From: an uncultured Acidimicrobiales bacterium
GTDB taxonomy: Bacteria > Actinomycetota > Acidimicrobiia > Acidimicrobiales > Hopanoidiivorantaceae
DNA: 64,000 nucleotides
Reading direction: 5' to 3'
Assembly (NCBI GenBank): GCA_958295755.1
Contig: OY282367.1
Coordinates: 1,368,022 to 1,432,021, forward strand
In this document: one piece after another, positions 33,596 through 41,596 of the stretch
Layout: each line of letters starts with the position of its first letter
Numbering within the stretch: the stretch's first letter is position 1
Translations under genes and position numbers: made by a program
The notes under the pieces: model-generated
Told to the model about the DNA's origin: nothing
What the model saw: the letters and a program-made list of their open reading frames with translations, nothing else
Databases searched by the model: none

Positions 33596-36193
33596 TCAGC
33601 GACGTCCTCTCCTCTGCGAAGCAGCTGGACCTAGATCGTCATAGTCGGCTTCTATCTGCTGGTCGAACTCTCGGCCGAAAGACACCTCTTTGCGACCTGA
33701 AGAATTACTTTCATCGTGCCCCCTATCACTAGATCTGCCTTCGTCAAAATCGTCACCCATATCTCCTTCATCTAAAGCGTCTTCATCAAACACTCTCGGA
33801 GAATCTGAGGCTTCTTCTATTTCAGCATCGCTGTCATATTCGCTATGACCGCCGTCATCGCTATCATGGCTGCCCCCACCGTCACGACTATCTTCACGAC
33901 CGTCGCGACCGCCCCCACCATCACCCGGCCCAGCCAGACGCAGGCTCACACGGTCGTTCTTGAACTCGTCAACCACAACCTCTAGCTCATCGCCCATTGA
34001 CAGCACTTCTTCCACTCGCTCAAGCCTGCGTTTTCCGCCGAGCTTAGAGATGTGCACTAGCCCGTCACGCCCTGGCAGGAAGTTCACGAAAGCCCCGAAC
34101 GATGTGATGTTAACCACCTTGCCTTGATACACAACTCCCATCTCAGGCTCAGGCGGGTTGGTGATCAAATCGACCATCTCTTTGGCTTCGTCAACTTTCA
34201 GGCGACTAGGCGATGAAATAGTCACTCGTGCCACGCCGTCGCTGTCATCCACATTGATTTCTGTGCCCGTGTCGGCTTGGAGCTGGTTGATGACCTTACC
34301 CTTCGGTCCGATCACTTCTCCAACCTTGTCGGCAGGAATCTCAAAGGTCAAAATCTTCGGAGCGTTCTCACGCACATCATCTCTAGGGGCAGCCAAAGCA
34401 GTATCCATCACTTCTAACACCTTCAACCGAGCGTCTTTTGCCTGCTGAAGCGCATTCGCCAGCACTTGTGCTGGGATTCCTTCTATCTTCGTGTCTAGCT
34501 GCAGGGCAGTCACATATTCTCTCGTGCCTGCCACTTTGAAATCCATATCGCCATAGGCGTCTTCGGCACCGAGGATGTCGGTGAGCGTCACATACTGGTC
34601 GCCCTCTTTGATGAGACCCATTGCGATGCCCGCAACTGGCATAATGATAGGCACTCCAGCGTCCATGAGCGAGAGGCTTGATGCACAGACCGACGCCATA
34701 GAAGTAGAGCCGTTAGACGACAAAACCTCAGATACCAGTCGCAAAGTGTAGGGGAAATCATCGAACGAAGGCACTACAGGCAACAATGCCCGCTCTGCCA
34801 GCGCGCCATGGCCGATCTCACGCCGTTTGGGGCCTCGCATGAAGCCTGCTTCACCTGTGGAGAACGGCGGGAAGTTGTAATGGTGAAGATAACGTTTGCG
34901 ATCCACAGGATCTATGGTGTCGATGATTTGATCCATCCGCTCGCTACCGAGAGTAGTGACATTCATAACTTGCGTCTCACCCCGCTCAAAGATGCCCGAC
35001 CCGTGAGACAAAGGTAGCACGGCGGCTTCGGCGTTGAGCGGGCGGATATCGGTGGTGCCACGTCCGTCTACTCTGATGCCTTCTGCCACGATGCGCTGGC
35101 GGATCGACTCTTTGCCAATTGTTCGCAATGCCGCCTTGATATGCGATTCCACAACTTGCGGATCAGGGGCTTCGCTACTGGTTTCGCTACTGGTGGAAGC
35201 TTCACTGCCCCCATATATATCGTGACCTTCCAAGCGCGCCAGCACATCGGCGATCATCTCTTCGTTGGCTTTGGCACGCTCGTCTTTATCGCGAAGCTGC
35301 TCCACATCAAGAGGTCTGTTGCCTGCTACGCCCCGCACTGCTTCTAGCACTTCGGGGTTGGTGTCGCTGAAGGTGTCATACTCCATTATTGGCTTCACCC
35401 CTGCCGAGGCAATGAGCTGGCGCTGTAAGGCAATAGCTTCTCTGATCCACTGCTTGGAACGCTCCAACCCATCGGCCAGCACAGCTTCGTCTACCTTCAC
35501 GGCCCCGTCCTTATACATGCGTCCGGCTTCTTCTGTGCCGCTGGCTTCCACCATCATTATCGCCACATCGCTTTCGCCAGCACCGCCTGCGTCTTCCTCG
35601 TCAAGCATTCGACCAGCCACGACCATCTCAAATGATGCCTCATCCATCTCGGCAAAAGTCGGATGCGGAATCCACTGGCCGTCGGTAGAAAAGGCAATGC
35701 GCACCGCTCCCACAGGCCCGCTGAACGGAATGCCAGAGATGCAAAGCGCAGCAGAGGCGGCATTTATGGCGGTCACATCATAGGGATTCTGCTGGTCGGC
35801 ACTCATCACGAGACCAACAACATGCACATCGTTGCGAAAACCCTTGGGGAAGCAGGGCCGTAGCGGGCGGTCGGTGAGTCGACATGTCAAAGTTGCCGCA
35901 TCACTGGAGCGTCCTTCACGGCGAAAGAACGAGCCGGGTATCTTACCCGCCGCATACATGCGTTCTTCCATGTCAACAGTTAGCGGGAAGAAGTCGGCCC
36001 CTTTGCGTGCGCTGCGAGATGCGGTGGCAGTGACGAGCACTCTAGTGTCGCCGATCATACCGACTACTGCGCCATTAGCAAGCCCGGCGAGGCGTCCCGT
36101 TTCGAAACCGAGCTTCTTGCCTGAAGCCTCAGAGCCGGAAGCCCCTGAGATATCGGCAGATACTGAAATATTTTCCTTCATTGTTTTCTCCAT
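33596..36193 (-). CDS. pnp: Polyribonucleotide nucleotidyltransferase
   Basis: A phosphorolytic 3'-5' exoribonuclease of 865 residues, longer than the usual ~710-750. Two RNase PH domains (GDTRVLVTAT near 48; GSGIFERGETQVMNVTTLGS near 398), the KH domain VIGPKGKVINQLQ near 632 and the S1 domain GKVVNITSFGAFV near 703 are in standard order. The extra length is a Gly/Asp/Arg-rich acidic tail of about 110 residues, plus a Ser-rich SSETSSE insert near 341. It follows rpsO and precedes dapB. The 5' leader holds repeated TATGAGAT motifs (36199-36270). Confidence 0.96.
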   Translation of the reverse strand: MEKTMKENISVSADISGASGSEASGKKLGFETGRLAGLANGAVVGMIGDTRVLVTATASRSARKGADFFPLTVDMEERMYAAGKIPGSFFRREGRSSDAATLTCRLTDRPLRPCFPKGFRNDVHVVGLVMSADQQNPYDVTAINAASAALCISGIPFSGPVGAVRIAFSTDGQWIPHPTFAEMDEASFEMVVAGRMLDEEDAGGAGESDVAIMMVEASGTEEAGRMYKDGAVKVDEAVLADGLERSKQWIREAIALQRQLIASAGVKPIMEYDTFSDTNPEVLEAVRGVAGNRPLDVEQLRDKDERAKANEEMIADVLARLEGHDIYGGSEASTSSETSSEAPDPQVVESHIKAALRTIGKESIRQRIVAEGIRVDGRGTTDIRPLNAEAAVLPLSHGSGIFERGETQVMNVTTLGSERMDQIIDTIDPVDRKRYLHHYNFPPFSTGEAGFMRGPKRREIGHGALAERALLPVVPSFDDFPYTLRLVSEVLSSNGSTSMASVCASSLSLMDAGVPIIMPVAGIAMGLIKEGDQYVTLTDILGAEDAYGDMDFKVAGTREYVTALQLDTKIEGIPAQVLANALQQAKDARLKVLEVMDTALAAPRDDVRENAPKILTFEIPADKVGEVIGPKGKVINQLQADTGTEINVDDSDGVARVTISSPSRLKVDEAKEMVDLITNPPEPEMGVVYQGKVVNITSFGAFVNFLPGRDGLVHISKLGGKRRLERVEEVLSMGDELEVVVDEFKNDRVSLRLAGPGDGGGGRDGREDSRDGGGSHDSDDGGHSEYDSDAEIEEASDSPRVFDEDALDEGDMGDDFDEGRSSDRGHDESNSSGRKEVSFGREFDQQIEADYDDLGPAASQRRGRR

Positions 36194-36400
36194 CTTTCTT
36201 TATATGAGATTTTTTTGTATGAGATCTATTGAGATTTTGATGTCCTATTTGCTGTCTTATATGAGATCTTTGTGGTGTGAATATGACTTTCTTCTATTAT
36301 CCGAAGGTGTGTGACAAGCATCGCCGATACAGCCGATCTGTCAATCCAAGCTCCCCCGCCCCTAGCACGCCCATTGCTGGCTTCATGACCAGCCCCCAAC

Positions 36401-36670
36401 CTAACGGCGCAAGTTTAGCTGAGTGATGATCTCCCGATAGCGTTCCACATCGGATTTCTGCAGGTAGTTCAGAAGACGCCGCCGCCGCCCTACCAACATC
36501 AGCAAGCCTCGCCTGCTGTGGTGATCCTTTTTGTGGGTTTGCAGGTGTTCAGTCAGGTGACGAATGCGGTCGGTCAGAAGTGCGACCTGCACCTCCGGCG
36601 ACCCTGTATCGCTCTCACTGCGGCGATATTTTTCCACGGTCGCCGCTTTAGATGGAAGATTTTCAGCCAT
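36401..36670 (-). CDS. rpsO: 30S ribosomal protein S15
   Basis: An 89-residue protein of normal length with the S15 motifs [14 protein letters not shown] near residue 22, [12 protein letters not shown] near 46 and RRRLLNYL near 63. It binds 16S rRNA helices in the platform of the small subunit. The conserved rpsO-pnp order is kept. The 208-bp gap to pnp holds no gene, and only A+T-rich repeated TATGAGATCT-like motifs near the pnp start. Confidence 0.97.
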   Translation of the reverse strand: MAENLPSKAATVEKYRRSESDTGSPEVQVALLTDRIRHLTEHLQTHKKDHHSRRGLLMLVGRRRRLLNYLQKSDVERYREIITQLNLRR

Positions 36671-36829
36671 AGTTACAACCCCTAGTCTAACAGCAAGTCA
36701 CCATAATCCAACACCCCTTCCCCATCAAATCTCACGGGGGCTTCCGGCGGCGGCTGGTTCTATTCTCTTGCGGTGTCTCTTCTAGCTGTGGAGGTTGGAC
36801 TAGGACTCTGGTTGTTGGGCTGGGACTCT

Positions 36830-37525
36830 TCAGTCTGTTTTCACAAGGAATTTATATATGTCGTCAATCCTCTCGGTCACATTGTCAAAACGGCTATTCA
36901 TATTTGCGTCCACACTGCTAAAACGACGCTCTACTTCAACGAACCGCATATCCACCGTATTAAACCGGCGATCCACCGTATCAAAACGGCTGTTCATATC
37001 GGCCTTCGCCTCCGCAAACCGACGATCCACATTGGCGTCTGCCTCATCAAACCGGCGGTCCATATCGGCCCTCATATCCTCAAACCGGCGATTCACATTG
37101 GCGTCTGCCTCATCAAACCGCAGATTCATAACAGCGAACCCCCCAGCAAACTGGCACTTCATATCAGCATCCGCCCTTGCAAACCGGTAGTCCATAGAGG
37201 CGAACACCTCCGCAAACCGGCGATTCATATTGGCGTCCGTCGCATCAAACCGATCGTACACCTCCGCAAACCGGCGGTTCATATTGGCATCAACCTTATC
37301 AAACCGGCTATCCACCTCCGCAAACCGGCGATTCATATCGCCCCTGAGTTCAAGCAAATCGGCTCTTGACTGCCTGTGAAGCCAACCGACAACGGCGAGC
37401 ACCACAGACACTGCTATACCGAGAGAAGCAAGCATAAGCTGCCAGCCTTGATACCAATCGCCCGGCGAAACATCAACCGGCGTTGACTGCGCCACCTGTG
37501 CTAGCAGTGTCACCATAGCATCCAA
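36830..37525 (-). CDS. Membrane-anchored coiled-coil repeat protein
   Basis: A 231-residue protein with one predicted transmembrane helix near residues 29-49 (WQLMLASLGIAVSVVLAVVG) followed by about 170 residues of heptad repeats on the theme MNRRFAEVDSRFDKVDAN. Arg-Phe and Asp/Val positions recur every seven residues, so a long parallel coiled coil is expected. The DNA shows matching tandem near-repeats. The protein would be anchored by its N-terminal helix with the coiled coil on one face of the membrane. Function is unknown; similar RFDEVD-repeat proteins occur in many bacteria. It opens the accessory surface region that continues to 41.5 kb. Confidence 0.7.
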   Translation of the reverse strand: MDAMVTLLAQVAQSTPVDVSPGDWYQGWQLMLASLGIAVSVVLAVVGWLHRQSRADLLELRGDMNRRFAEVDSRFDKVDANMNRRFAEVYDRFDATDANMNRRFAEVFASMDYRFARADADMKCQFAGGFAVMNLRFDEADANVNRRFEDMRADMDRRFDEADANVDRRFAEAKADMNSRFDTVDRRFNTVDMRFVEVERRFSSVDANMNSRFDNVTERIDDIYKFLVKTD

Positions 37526-37901
37526 CCTAGTGAGGTAGCGTGCCTGCTCGAAGCTGTTGCCGCTATCGCCTGCGGTCTGTCCGCTATCGCCATATCGCTG
37601 ACCGTCATCGCCATATCAAAACTTTAGCATAGGGGGGCTGCAATCCCCCTCACAACATTTGCTAGGCAAAGACGGGAACCCAACGCTAACGATTGTTGCC
37701 ATCAAAATTCCTGAGCAAATTCCCATCAAAATTCCCATGCAAATTCCCGAGCCAAAGTGCTATGATAAATATGCCCGTATAGGAGCCAACAGAAGAAGGC
37801 AAGCCAAACAAAATCCGCATGCCGACACCGTTGCCATAAGCACCAACAGACAGACACACCTCAGCGTTCAAAGCCAAGCAAAAATTCATATGCCGAAAGT
37901 G
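37526..37901. other. Non-coding region with short repeats before the pilin-like genes
   Basis: No supported gene. Near 37556-37615 CGCTATCGCC-type units recur, and at 37696-37752 an 11-12-bp unit around AAAATTCC(C/T)ATGCA is repeated about five times. An 89-codon frame across this stretch (37659-37928) only translates these repeats and has no ribosome binding site, so it is not called. The right end leads into the promoter of the first pilin-like gene. Confidence 0.6.
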
Positions 37902-37982
37902 TTGCAAACGCTAACTGATGTGATATAATGTTGTTAACTTGATTTAGATAAGTATTGACACCCAGATTAAACCTGCTAGTAT
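37902..37982 (+). promoter_or_regulatory. Promoter(s) of the first pilin-like gene
   Basis: TTGCAA (37902-37907) and TATAAT (37924-37929) are 16 bp apart, with TG one base before the -10 (extended -10). A second candidate, TTGACA (37955-37960) with TAGTAT (37977-37982), is also well spaced. Both precede the ATG at 38025 by 40-95 bases. The motif TTGATAAAATATT that follows is shared with the second paralogue's upstream region. Confidence 0.6.
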
Positions 37983-38024
37983 TGATAAAATATTCCCACA
38001 CAAAACAATGAACAGGAGCTATCC

Positions 38025-38726
38025 ATGATCCCACTATCCATAATCGCAGCAGGCATTATTGCCATAGCCGCTGCCCTATTCCTCCGCCCCTCATTTGAGT
38101 TGCGGAAGGCCGACCAGCAAGGTATCACCCTGCAGACTCTCATCGTCACAGCTGTGCTAGTGCTGATGGCAGGTGCCGCAGGCGTCGTCATCATCGCTAT
38201 CACCAACAACGCCAGAGACAACTTGGCAGATCAAGACACCAACATCGCCAGCCGATGCGAACCTTGGGAAGTCTTTGACCCAACACTTAGCGCAGCCGGC
38301 CGAGGCGGAGGCAACGAAGGGATAGACAGCTCCGCTATCGGTTGTATCAGAGTTTGCTATGTGGAATTTTGGCACGCAACTGCCGCAGATACTGCCGCAC
38401 TACTTACTAATGCAAAGCTGATAGATATACTAGATGATGGTACGCCAACCGCTGTAACCAAAGGGCGATTGATGTATAGCAGATCCGATCTTTTTAAGCA
38501 CGGCGGAAAAACTGCGGCGGGGTTGAGCACAGTTCCAGTTAGCGGTTTATTATCGGTTGATGTGGATGGTAACGGTAATGGCACTGATACTCTTACCAAG
38601 GCAGATATCGCAAAGATAAAAGGTGGTGGCACGGCCAACTTTGAAATCCGAGTAGCCACCAACCAGCGTTATTGTGAGGTGTGGAATACCACAAACGAGC
38701 AGCAAGAGTTCCGCTCAAAGAACTAA
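38025..38726 (+). CDS. Pilin-like secreted protein, first paralogue
   Basis: A 233-residue protein. After a hydrophobic start (MIPLSIIAAGIIAIAAALFL) and a short basic stretch comes QQGITLQTLIVTAVLVLMAG, a hydrophobic segment after Gly like the N-terminal helix of type IV prepilins, though without the Glu5 of classical pilins. The exported part begins with a conserved block (ASRCEPWEVFDPTLSAAGRG... IGCIRVCYV) and ends with a conserved FEIRVATNQRYCEVWN block; the ~100 residues between differ completely from the second paralogue. Conserved cysteines suggest disulfides outside the cell. A good ribosome site (ACAGGAGC) precedes the ATG. A Tad-type pilus locus begins at 62.8 kb, so a pilin or minor pilin role is plausible but unproven. 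Confidence 0.7.
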   Translation: MIPLSIIAAGIIAIAAALFLRPSFELRKADQQGITLQTLIVTAVLVLMAGAAGVVIIAITNNARDNLADQDTNIASRCEPWEVFDPTLSAAGRGGGNEGIDSSAIGCIRVCYVEFWHATAADTAALLTNAKLIDILDDGTPTAVTKGRLMYSRSDLFKHGGKTAAGLSTVPVSGLLSVDVDGNGNGTDTLTKADIAKIKGGGTANFEIRVATNQRYCEVWNTTNEQQEFRSKN

Positions 38727-38777
38727 GTCGCCTATCGGCTTATAACTCAACATTGCTGGGATTACTCCCCAGCAACC

Positions 38778-38821
38778 AAAAGCCCCATCCAGCCCCCCCC
38801 CCGGGCCAGATGGGGCTTTTT
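38778..38821 (+). terminator. Rho-independent terminator after the first pilin-like gene
   Basis: A strong stem AAAAGCCCCATC / GATGGGGCTTTT (38778-38789 with 38809-38820) runs into a T tract. The loop contains a run of ten C (38793-38802) followed by GGG. It lies 52 bp after the stop at 38726 and separates the two paralogous genes. Confidence 0.85.
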
Positions 38822-38971
38822 GCATAGCATCCCACCAGCGAGATTCTTTATTTGTCTTGATAAAATATTTCCAAATAAAGATACCCTAATAACAAACAGG
38901 AGCTAAGTTGCCATGATCGCACTATCCATAATTGCCGCAGGCATTATCGCTATAGCCGCTATCCTATTCCT

Positions 38972-38981
38972 CCCCCCCCCC
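38972..38981 (+). repeat. Poly-C tract (C10) causing a frameshift in the second paralogue
   Basis: Ten consecutive C lie 59 bases after the ATG at 38913. In the first paralogue the matching stretch is one base shorter overall and keeps the frame. Losing one C here would restore a continuous frame through LFLPPPPKLRTANQRGITLQ. Confidence 0.85.
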
Positions 38982-38988
38982 TCCCAAG

Positions 38989-39654
38989 TTGCGGACGGCC
39001 AACCAGCGAGGCATCACCCTACAGACCCTCATAGTCACAGCTGTGCTAGTGCTGATGGCAGGTGCCGCAGGCGTCGTCATCATCGCTATCACCAACAACT
39101 CCCGAGACAACTTGGCAGATCAAGACACCAACATCGCCAGCCGATGCGAACCTTGGGAAGTCTTTGACCCAACACTTAGCGCAGCCGGCCGAGGTGGCGA
39201 AAATGGTGGCATTGACAGTTCCGCTATCGGTTGCATCAGAGTTTGCTATGTGCGCTTCAATACAGAGGTATCCTGGACAGACTTTCCTCTAGATTCTGAT
39301 ACAACAGCTACAGTTTGGTACGATAGGAGACTAAACGCTAGAGGAAGTGCTGAAATCGGAGGAGCTATCTTTGACTTGACAAGCACCAACCTGATATTTA
39401 GTCGTAGCGACGAATACGAAGCACCAGCTGCCAATAAGCAAGATGTAACTCTTCCCGTCAACGGGGAGAGATCGGTTGACACGAACGGCAACACTGACGG
39501 AGACGGAACAGCAAACATTAAGAAAATCGATGGCACCGATGGCAGCGACAATGAAGCTGTGGATAACTTCGAAATCCGAGTAGCCACCAACCAGCGTTAT
39601 TGTGAAGTGTGGAACAACACAAACGAGCAGCAAGAGTTCCGCTCAGAGAACTAA
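38989..39654 (+). CDS. Pilin-like secreted protein, second paralogue (upstream part out of frame)
   Basis: The open frame from TTG 38989 gives 221 residues starting MRTANQRGITLQTL, with the same hydrophobic segment, conserved ASRCEPWEVFDPTLSAAGRG and IGCIRVCYV blocks, and conserved FEIRVATNQRYCEVWN terminus as the gene at 38025. The middle (~100 residues) is unrelated in sequence. The original start is almost certainly the ATG at 38913 (ribosome site ACAGGAGC, MIALSIIAAGIIAIAA as in the first copy), but the C10 tract at 38972-38981 shifts that frame by +1. So the gene is off as sequenced, unless it initiates at 38989, slips, or the tract changes length. The 3' flank (TAAGTCGCCTATCGGCTT) is also conserved between copies. 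Confidence 0.7.
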   Translation: MRTANQRGITLQTLIVTAVLVLMAGAAGVVIIAITNNSRDNLADQDTNIASRCEPWEVFDPTLSAAGRGGENGGIDSSAIGCIRVCYVRFNTEVSWTDFPLDSDTTATVWYDRRLNARGSAEIGGAIFDLTSTNLIFSRSDEYEAPAANKQDVTLPVNGERSVDTNGNTDGDGTANIKKIDGTDGSDNEAVDNFEIRVATNQRYCEVWNNTNEQQEFRSEN

Positions 39655-39729
39655 GTCGCCTATCGGCTTCCAACCCAGCATTGCTGGGATTACTCACTAG
39701 ATGGCAACTGCTGGTAGCCTAATACTGCA

Positions 39730-40047
39730 ATGGCAAATAATTTTGACGACAACCAAGACGACAACGACATGCCTGATGGTCATCAGGTAGACATCCGCCT
39801 GCCGCCCGATCTGGAGGGTGGCACTTGGGCGAATTTCGCTATGATTTCGCACAGCATGCACGAGTTCACGATTGACTTCATCCGCATGAACTTTGACGCC
39901 TCTGCGCCAAATCTGCCGACTAACGGAGTGGTCGTTCAGCGAGTCAATATGTCGCCCTTGCTAGCCCAGCAACTAATAGACGCCCTAGAGCAAAACTGGC
40001 AAGGCTACGCTGCCAAATCCATGCCCCCCGAAATAGAAAACAGCTAA
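39730..40047 (+). CDS. DUF3467 family protein
   Basis: A 105-residue acidic protein with the DUF3467 pattern: GGTWANFAMISHSMHEFTID near residues 35-54 and VQRVNMSPLLAQQLIDALEQN near 74-94. The family is small, widespread and of unknown function. There is no strong Shine-Dalgarno before the ATG. Its last 75 bp are duplicated almost perfectly at 41002-41076, after two unrelated small genes. It is preceded by the second pilin-like gene. Confidence 0.82.
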   Translation: MANNFDDNQDDNDMPDGHQVDIRLPPDLEGGTWANFAMISHSMHEFTIDFIRMNFDASAPNLPTNGVVVQRVNMSPLLAQQLIDALEQNWQGYAAKSMPPEIENS

Positions 40048-40294
40048 GGCTGGGCTAAACCGTCCTCTGTCTCGGTAGCACGAGACACGATTTCTCCTCC
40101 AATCCCCTCCCCCTCCGCTACCACCTCAATCCCCCCCCCTCTTCCGCGCCTGTATTCTCTGATGTGCAGGTTGGCTAGCCCCTCTACCCTGCTAGCCCCT
40201 CTGCCCTACCTGCGAAAAAATCCTGCAGCCCCTGTGCTGTATTAATAGAAGCTTCTACCACTACAACTTCTTCGTCTCAGAGGAGGACTAGCGA

Positions 40295-40768
40295 ATGACT
40301 TCAAACCAAGCGGCAAAAGACCGTCAGATATATGACGATTACGTTCGCCTTTGCCGCGACATACAAGATGACCTCAAATCAGTGGTTGGCAGATCTCAGG
40401 TGATCCTCTCGCTGTCAATCGCTGCTCTAGTGGGATACTTTGCCATAAGTGACCGATCTCTCAGGGATACGAGCATCTTGGAACTTATTGGGCTTGGGAC
40501 TTTTCTGTGTGGGACATTACCCTTCGTACGACAAGCTCTCCGAATTGAGAGATTCGATAGTCCCCGCCTCAAATGGAGCCTCAGGTACACAACCATCGAA
40601 TACATAACATGGGCTGCTCTCGAATCTATAACAGGACTAGCACAGAGATTGCGGATACTCAGAGAAGCTAGAGAGAGAATGTACGGCACATCATTGCGTG
40701 TGTGGTCAGCTTCTCTTATAATCGGAGTTATAATGGTCGTAGTAGGAATAATCCTGGGATCTGACTAG
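40295..40768 (+). CDS. Small membrane protein of unknown function
   Basis: A 157-residue protein. Hydrophobic segments lie near residues 33-51 (VILSLSIAALVGYFAI), 62-80 (LIGLGTFLCGTLPFV) and 139-155 (SASLIIGVIMVVVGIILG), giving three predicted membrane helices with basic loops. No family is recognised. The ATG has an excellent ribosome site (AGAGGAGGAC). It is inside the segment bounded by the two copies of the DUF3467 3' end and is followed by a small charged protein. Confidence 0.65.
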   Translation: MTSNQAAKDRQIYDDYVRLCRDIQDDLKSVVGRSQVILSLSIAALVGYFAISDRSLRDTSILELIGLGTFLCGTLPFVRQALRIERFDSPRLKWSLRYTTIEYITWAALESITGLAQRLRILREARERMYGTSLRVWSASLIIGVIMVVVGIILGSD

Positions 40769-40831
40769 AGGTAGCAGACACAAATTCAATATCCCAAAAT
40801 ACAAGTGAAACCACTAAGCAGGGAGAAGAAA

Positions 40832-40987
40832 ATGGCTAAAAAACTTTTTCGGAGAAACAAAGACAAGGACACCAAAAAAGACGAGCAGGATCCTTCCAAC
40901 CAAGACGACGGATGGGTACCCGAATCAGAGAAGAACCCGCTTCTTGACAAATACGTCGAATTAATTGAGCTGCGAATAGGCCGTTAA
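40832..40987 (+). CDS. Small, highly charged protein
   Basis: A 51-residue protein, MAKKLFRRNKDKDTKKDEQD at the start and LLDKYVELIELRIGR at the end, with an acidic middle. ATG at 40832 has AGGGAG at proper distance; an in-frame GTG at 40805 is less likely. No family is recognised. It lies 63 bp after the membrane protein gene and may be its partner. The duplicated DUF3467 tail begins 15 bp after its stop. Confidence 0.5.
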   Translation: MAKKLFRRNKDKDTKKDEQDPSNQDDGWVPESEKNPLLDKYVELIELRIGR

Positions 40988-41001
40988 GGGCGGCTCAGTA
41001 G

Positions 41002-41076
41002 CTAATAGACGCCCTAGAGCAAAACTGGCAAGGCTACGCCGCCAAATCCATGCCCCCCGAAATAGAAAACAGCTAA
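41002..41076 (+). pseudogene. Duplicated 3' end of the DUF3467 gene
   Basis: These 75 bp match 39973-40047, the last 24 codons and stop of the DUF3467 gene, with a single visible difference. No start or upstream part is present. The two copies are direct repeats flanking about 950 bp with two small genes. Confidence 0.9.
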
Positions 41077-41103
41077 AGCTGACGCGTCCCTCGCATCAGC
41101 ACT

Positions 41104-41523
41104 CTACTGCCGAAACTGGGCGTCTTCTTGCATCGCTTCCTGTTGCCAAGACCGGGCGTCTTCTTGCTCAGCTTCTTCCTGCTCAGACCAGAATTCCTCC
41201 TGGTCTGACCAAAAATCGTCCGAGTAAAAATCCCTGTCTTGTGGGGCTAGGTGACTCCTCCGCTTAGCTATCTGCTTACGCTTGGCTACCTGAACGCGCC
41301 TGGCTCCAAATTCTCTCTGAGACTTATGAGATTTCCTATCATCTATCCAGCGGTACACCATCACTCCCAATCTCCATGTTCCAACACACAGCCAATAAAT
41401 CATCCAATAAACCAGCAGAGCCGTATACTTCAAAACCACCCAGAGAAACCATAACACAACACCAACAAACGCAATCGTCAATAGTGAATCCCAGACACTG
41501 CGTGAAGAGTAGCCATCCGCCAT
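41104..41523 (-). CDS. Small membrane protein with acidic repeat tail
   Basis: A 139-residue protein from ATG 41523 (MADGYSSRS). Two hydrophobic helices lie near residues 15-33 (LLTIAFVGVVLWFLWVVLK) and 36-58 (ALLVYWMIYWLCVGTWRLGVM), followed by a basic region (RKSHKSQREFGARRVQVAKR) and an acidic tail with repeats of the type SDQEEFWSEQEEAEQED. The tail is encoded by short DNA repeats. A longer frame from 41547 is possible. No family is recognised. Confidence 0.55.
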   Translation of the reverse strand: MADGYSSRSVWDSLLTIAFVGVVLWFLWVVLKYTALLVYWMIYWLCVGTWRLGVMVYRWIDDRKSHKSQREFGARRVQVAKRKQIAKRRSHLAPQDRDFYSDDFWSDQEEFWSEQEEAEQEDARSWQQEAMQEDAQFRQ

Positions 41524-41596
41524 ACCCCCAAGCCTAACACACACCACCCCCTCTGTGAAACGCTGGAGACTTCGCCTGCGCCGCGAGCGAGTCGTA

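Noticed and set aside
36830-37350. Possible CRISPR array from the regular repeats
   Set aside because: The repeats are in frame, diverged, and encode heptads; there are no equal-length unique spacers and no cas genes.
37659-37928. 89-codon open frame upstream of the pilin-like gene
   Set aside because: It translates DNA repeats (IPIKIPMQIPEP), lacks a ribosome binding site, and covers a strong promoter.
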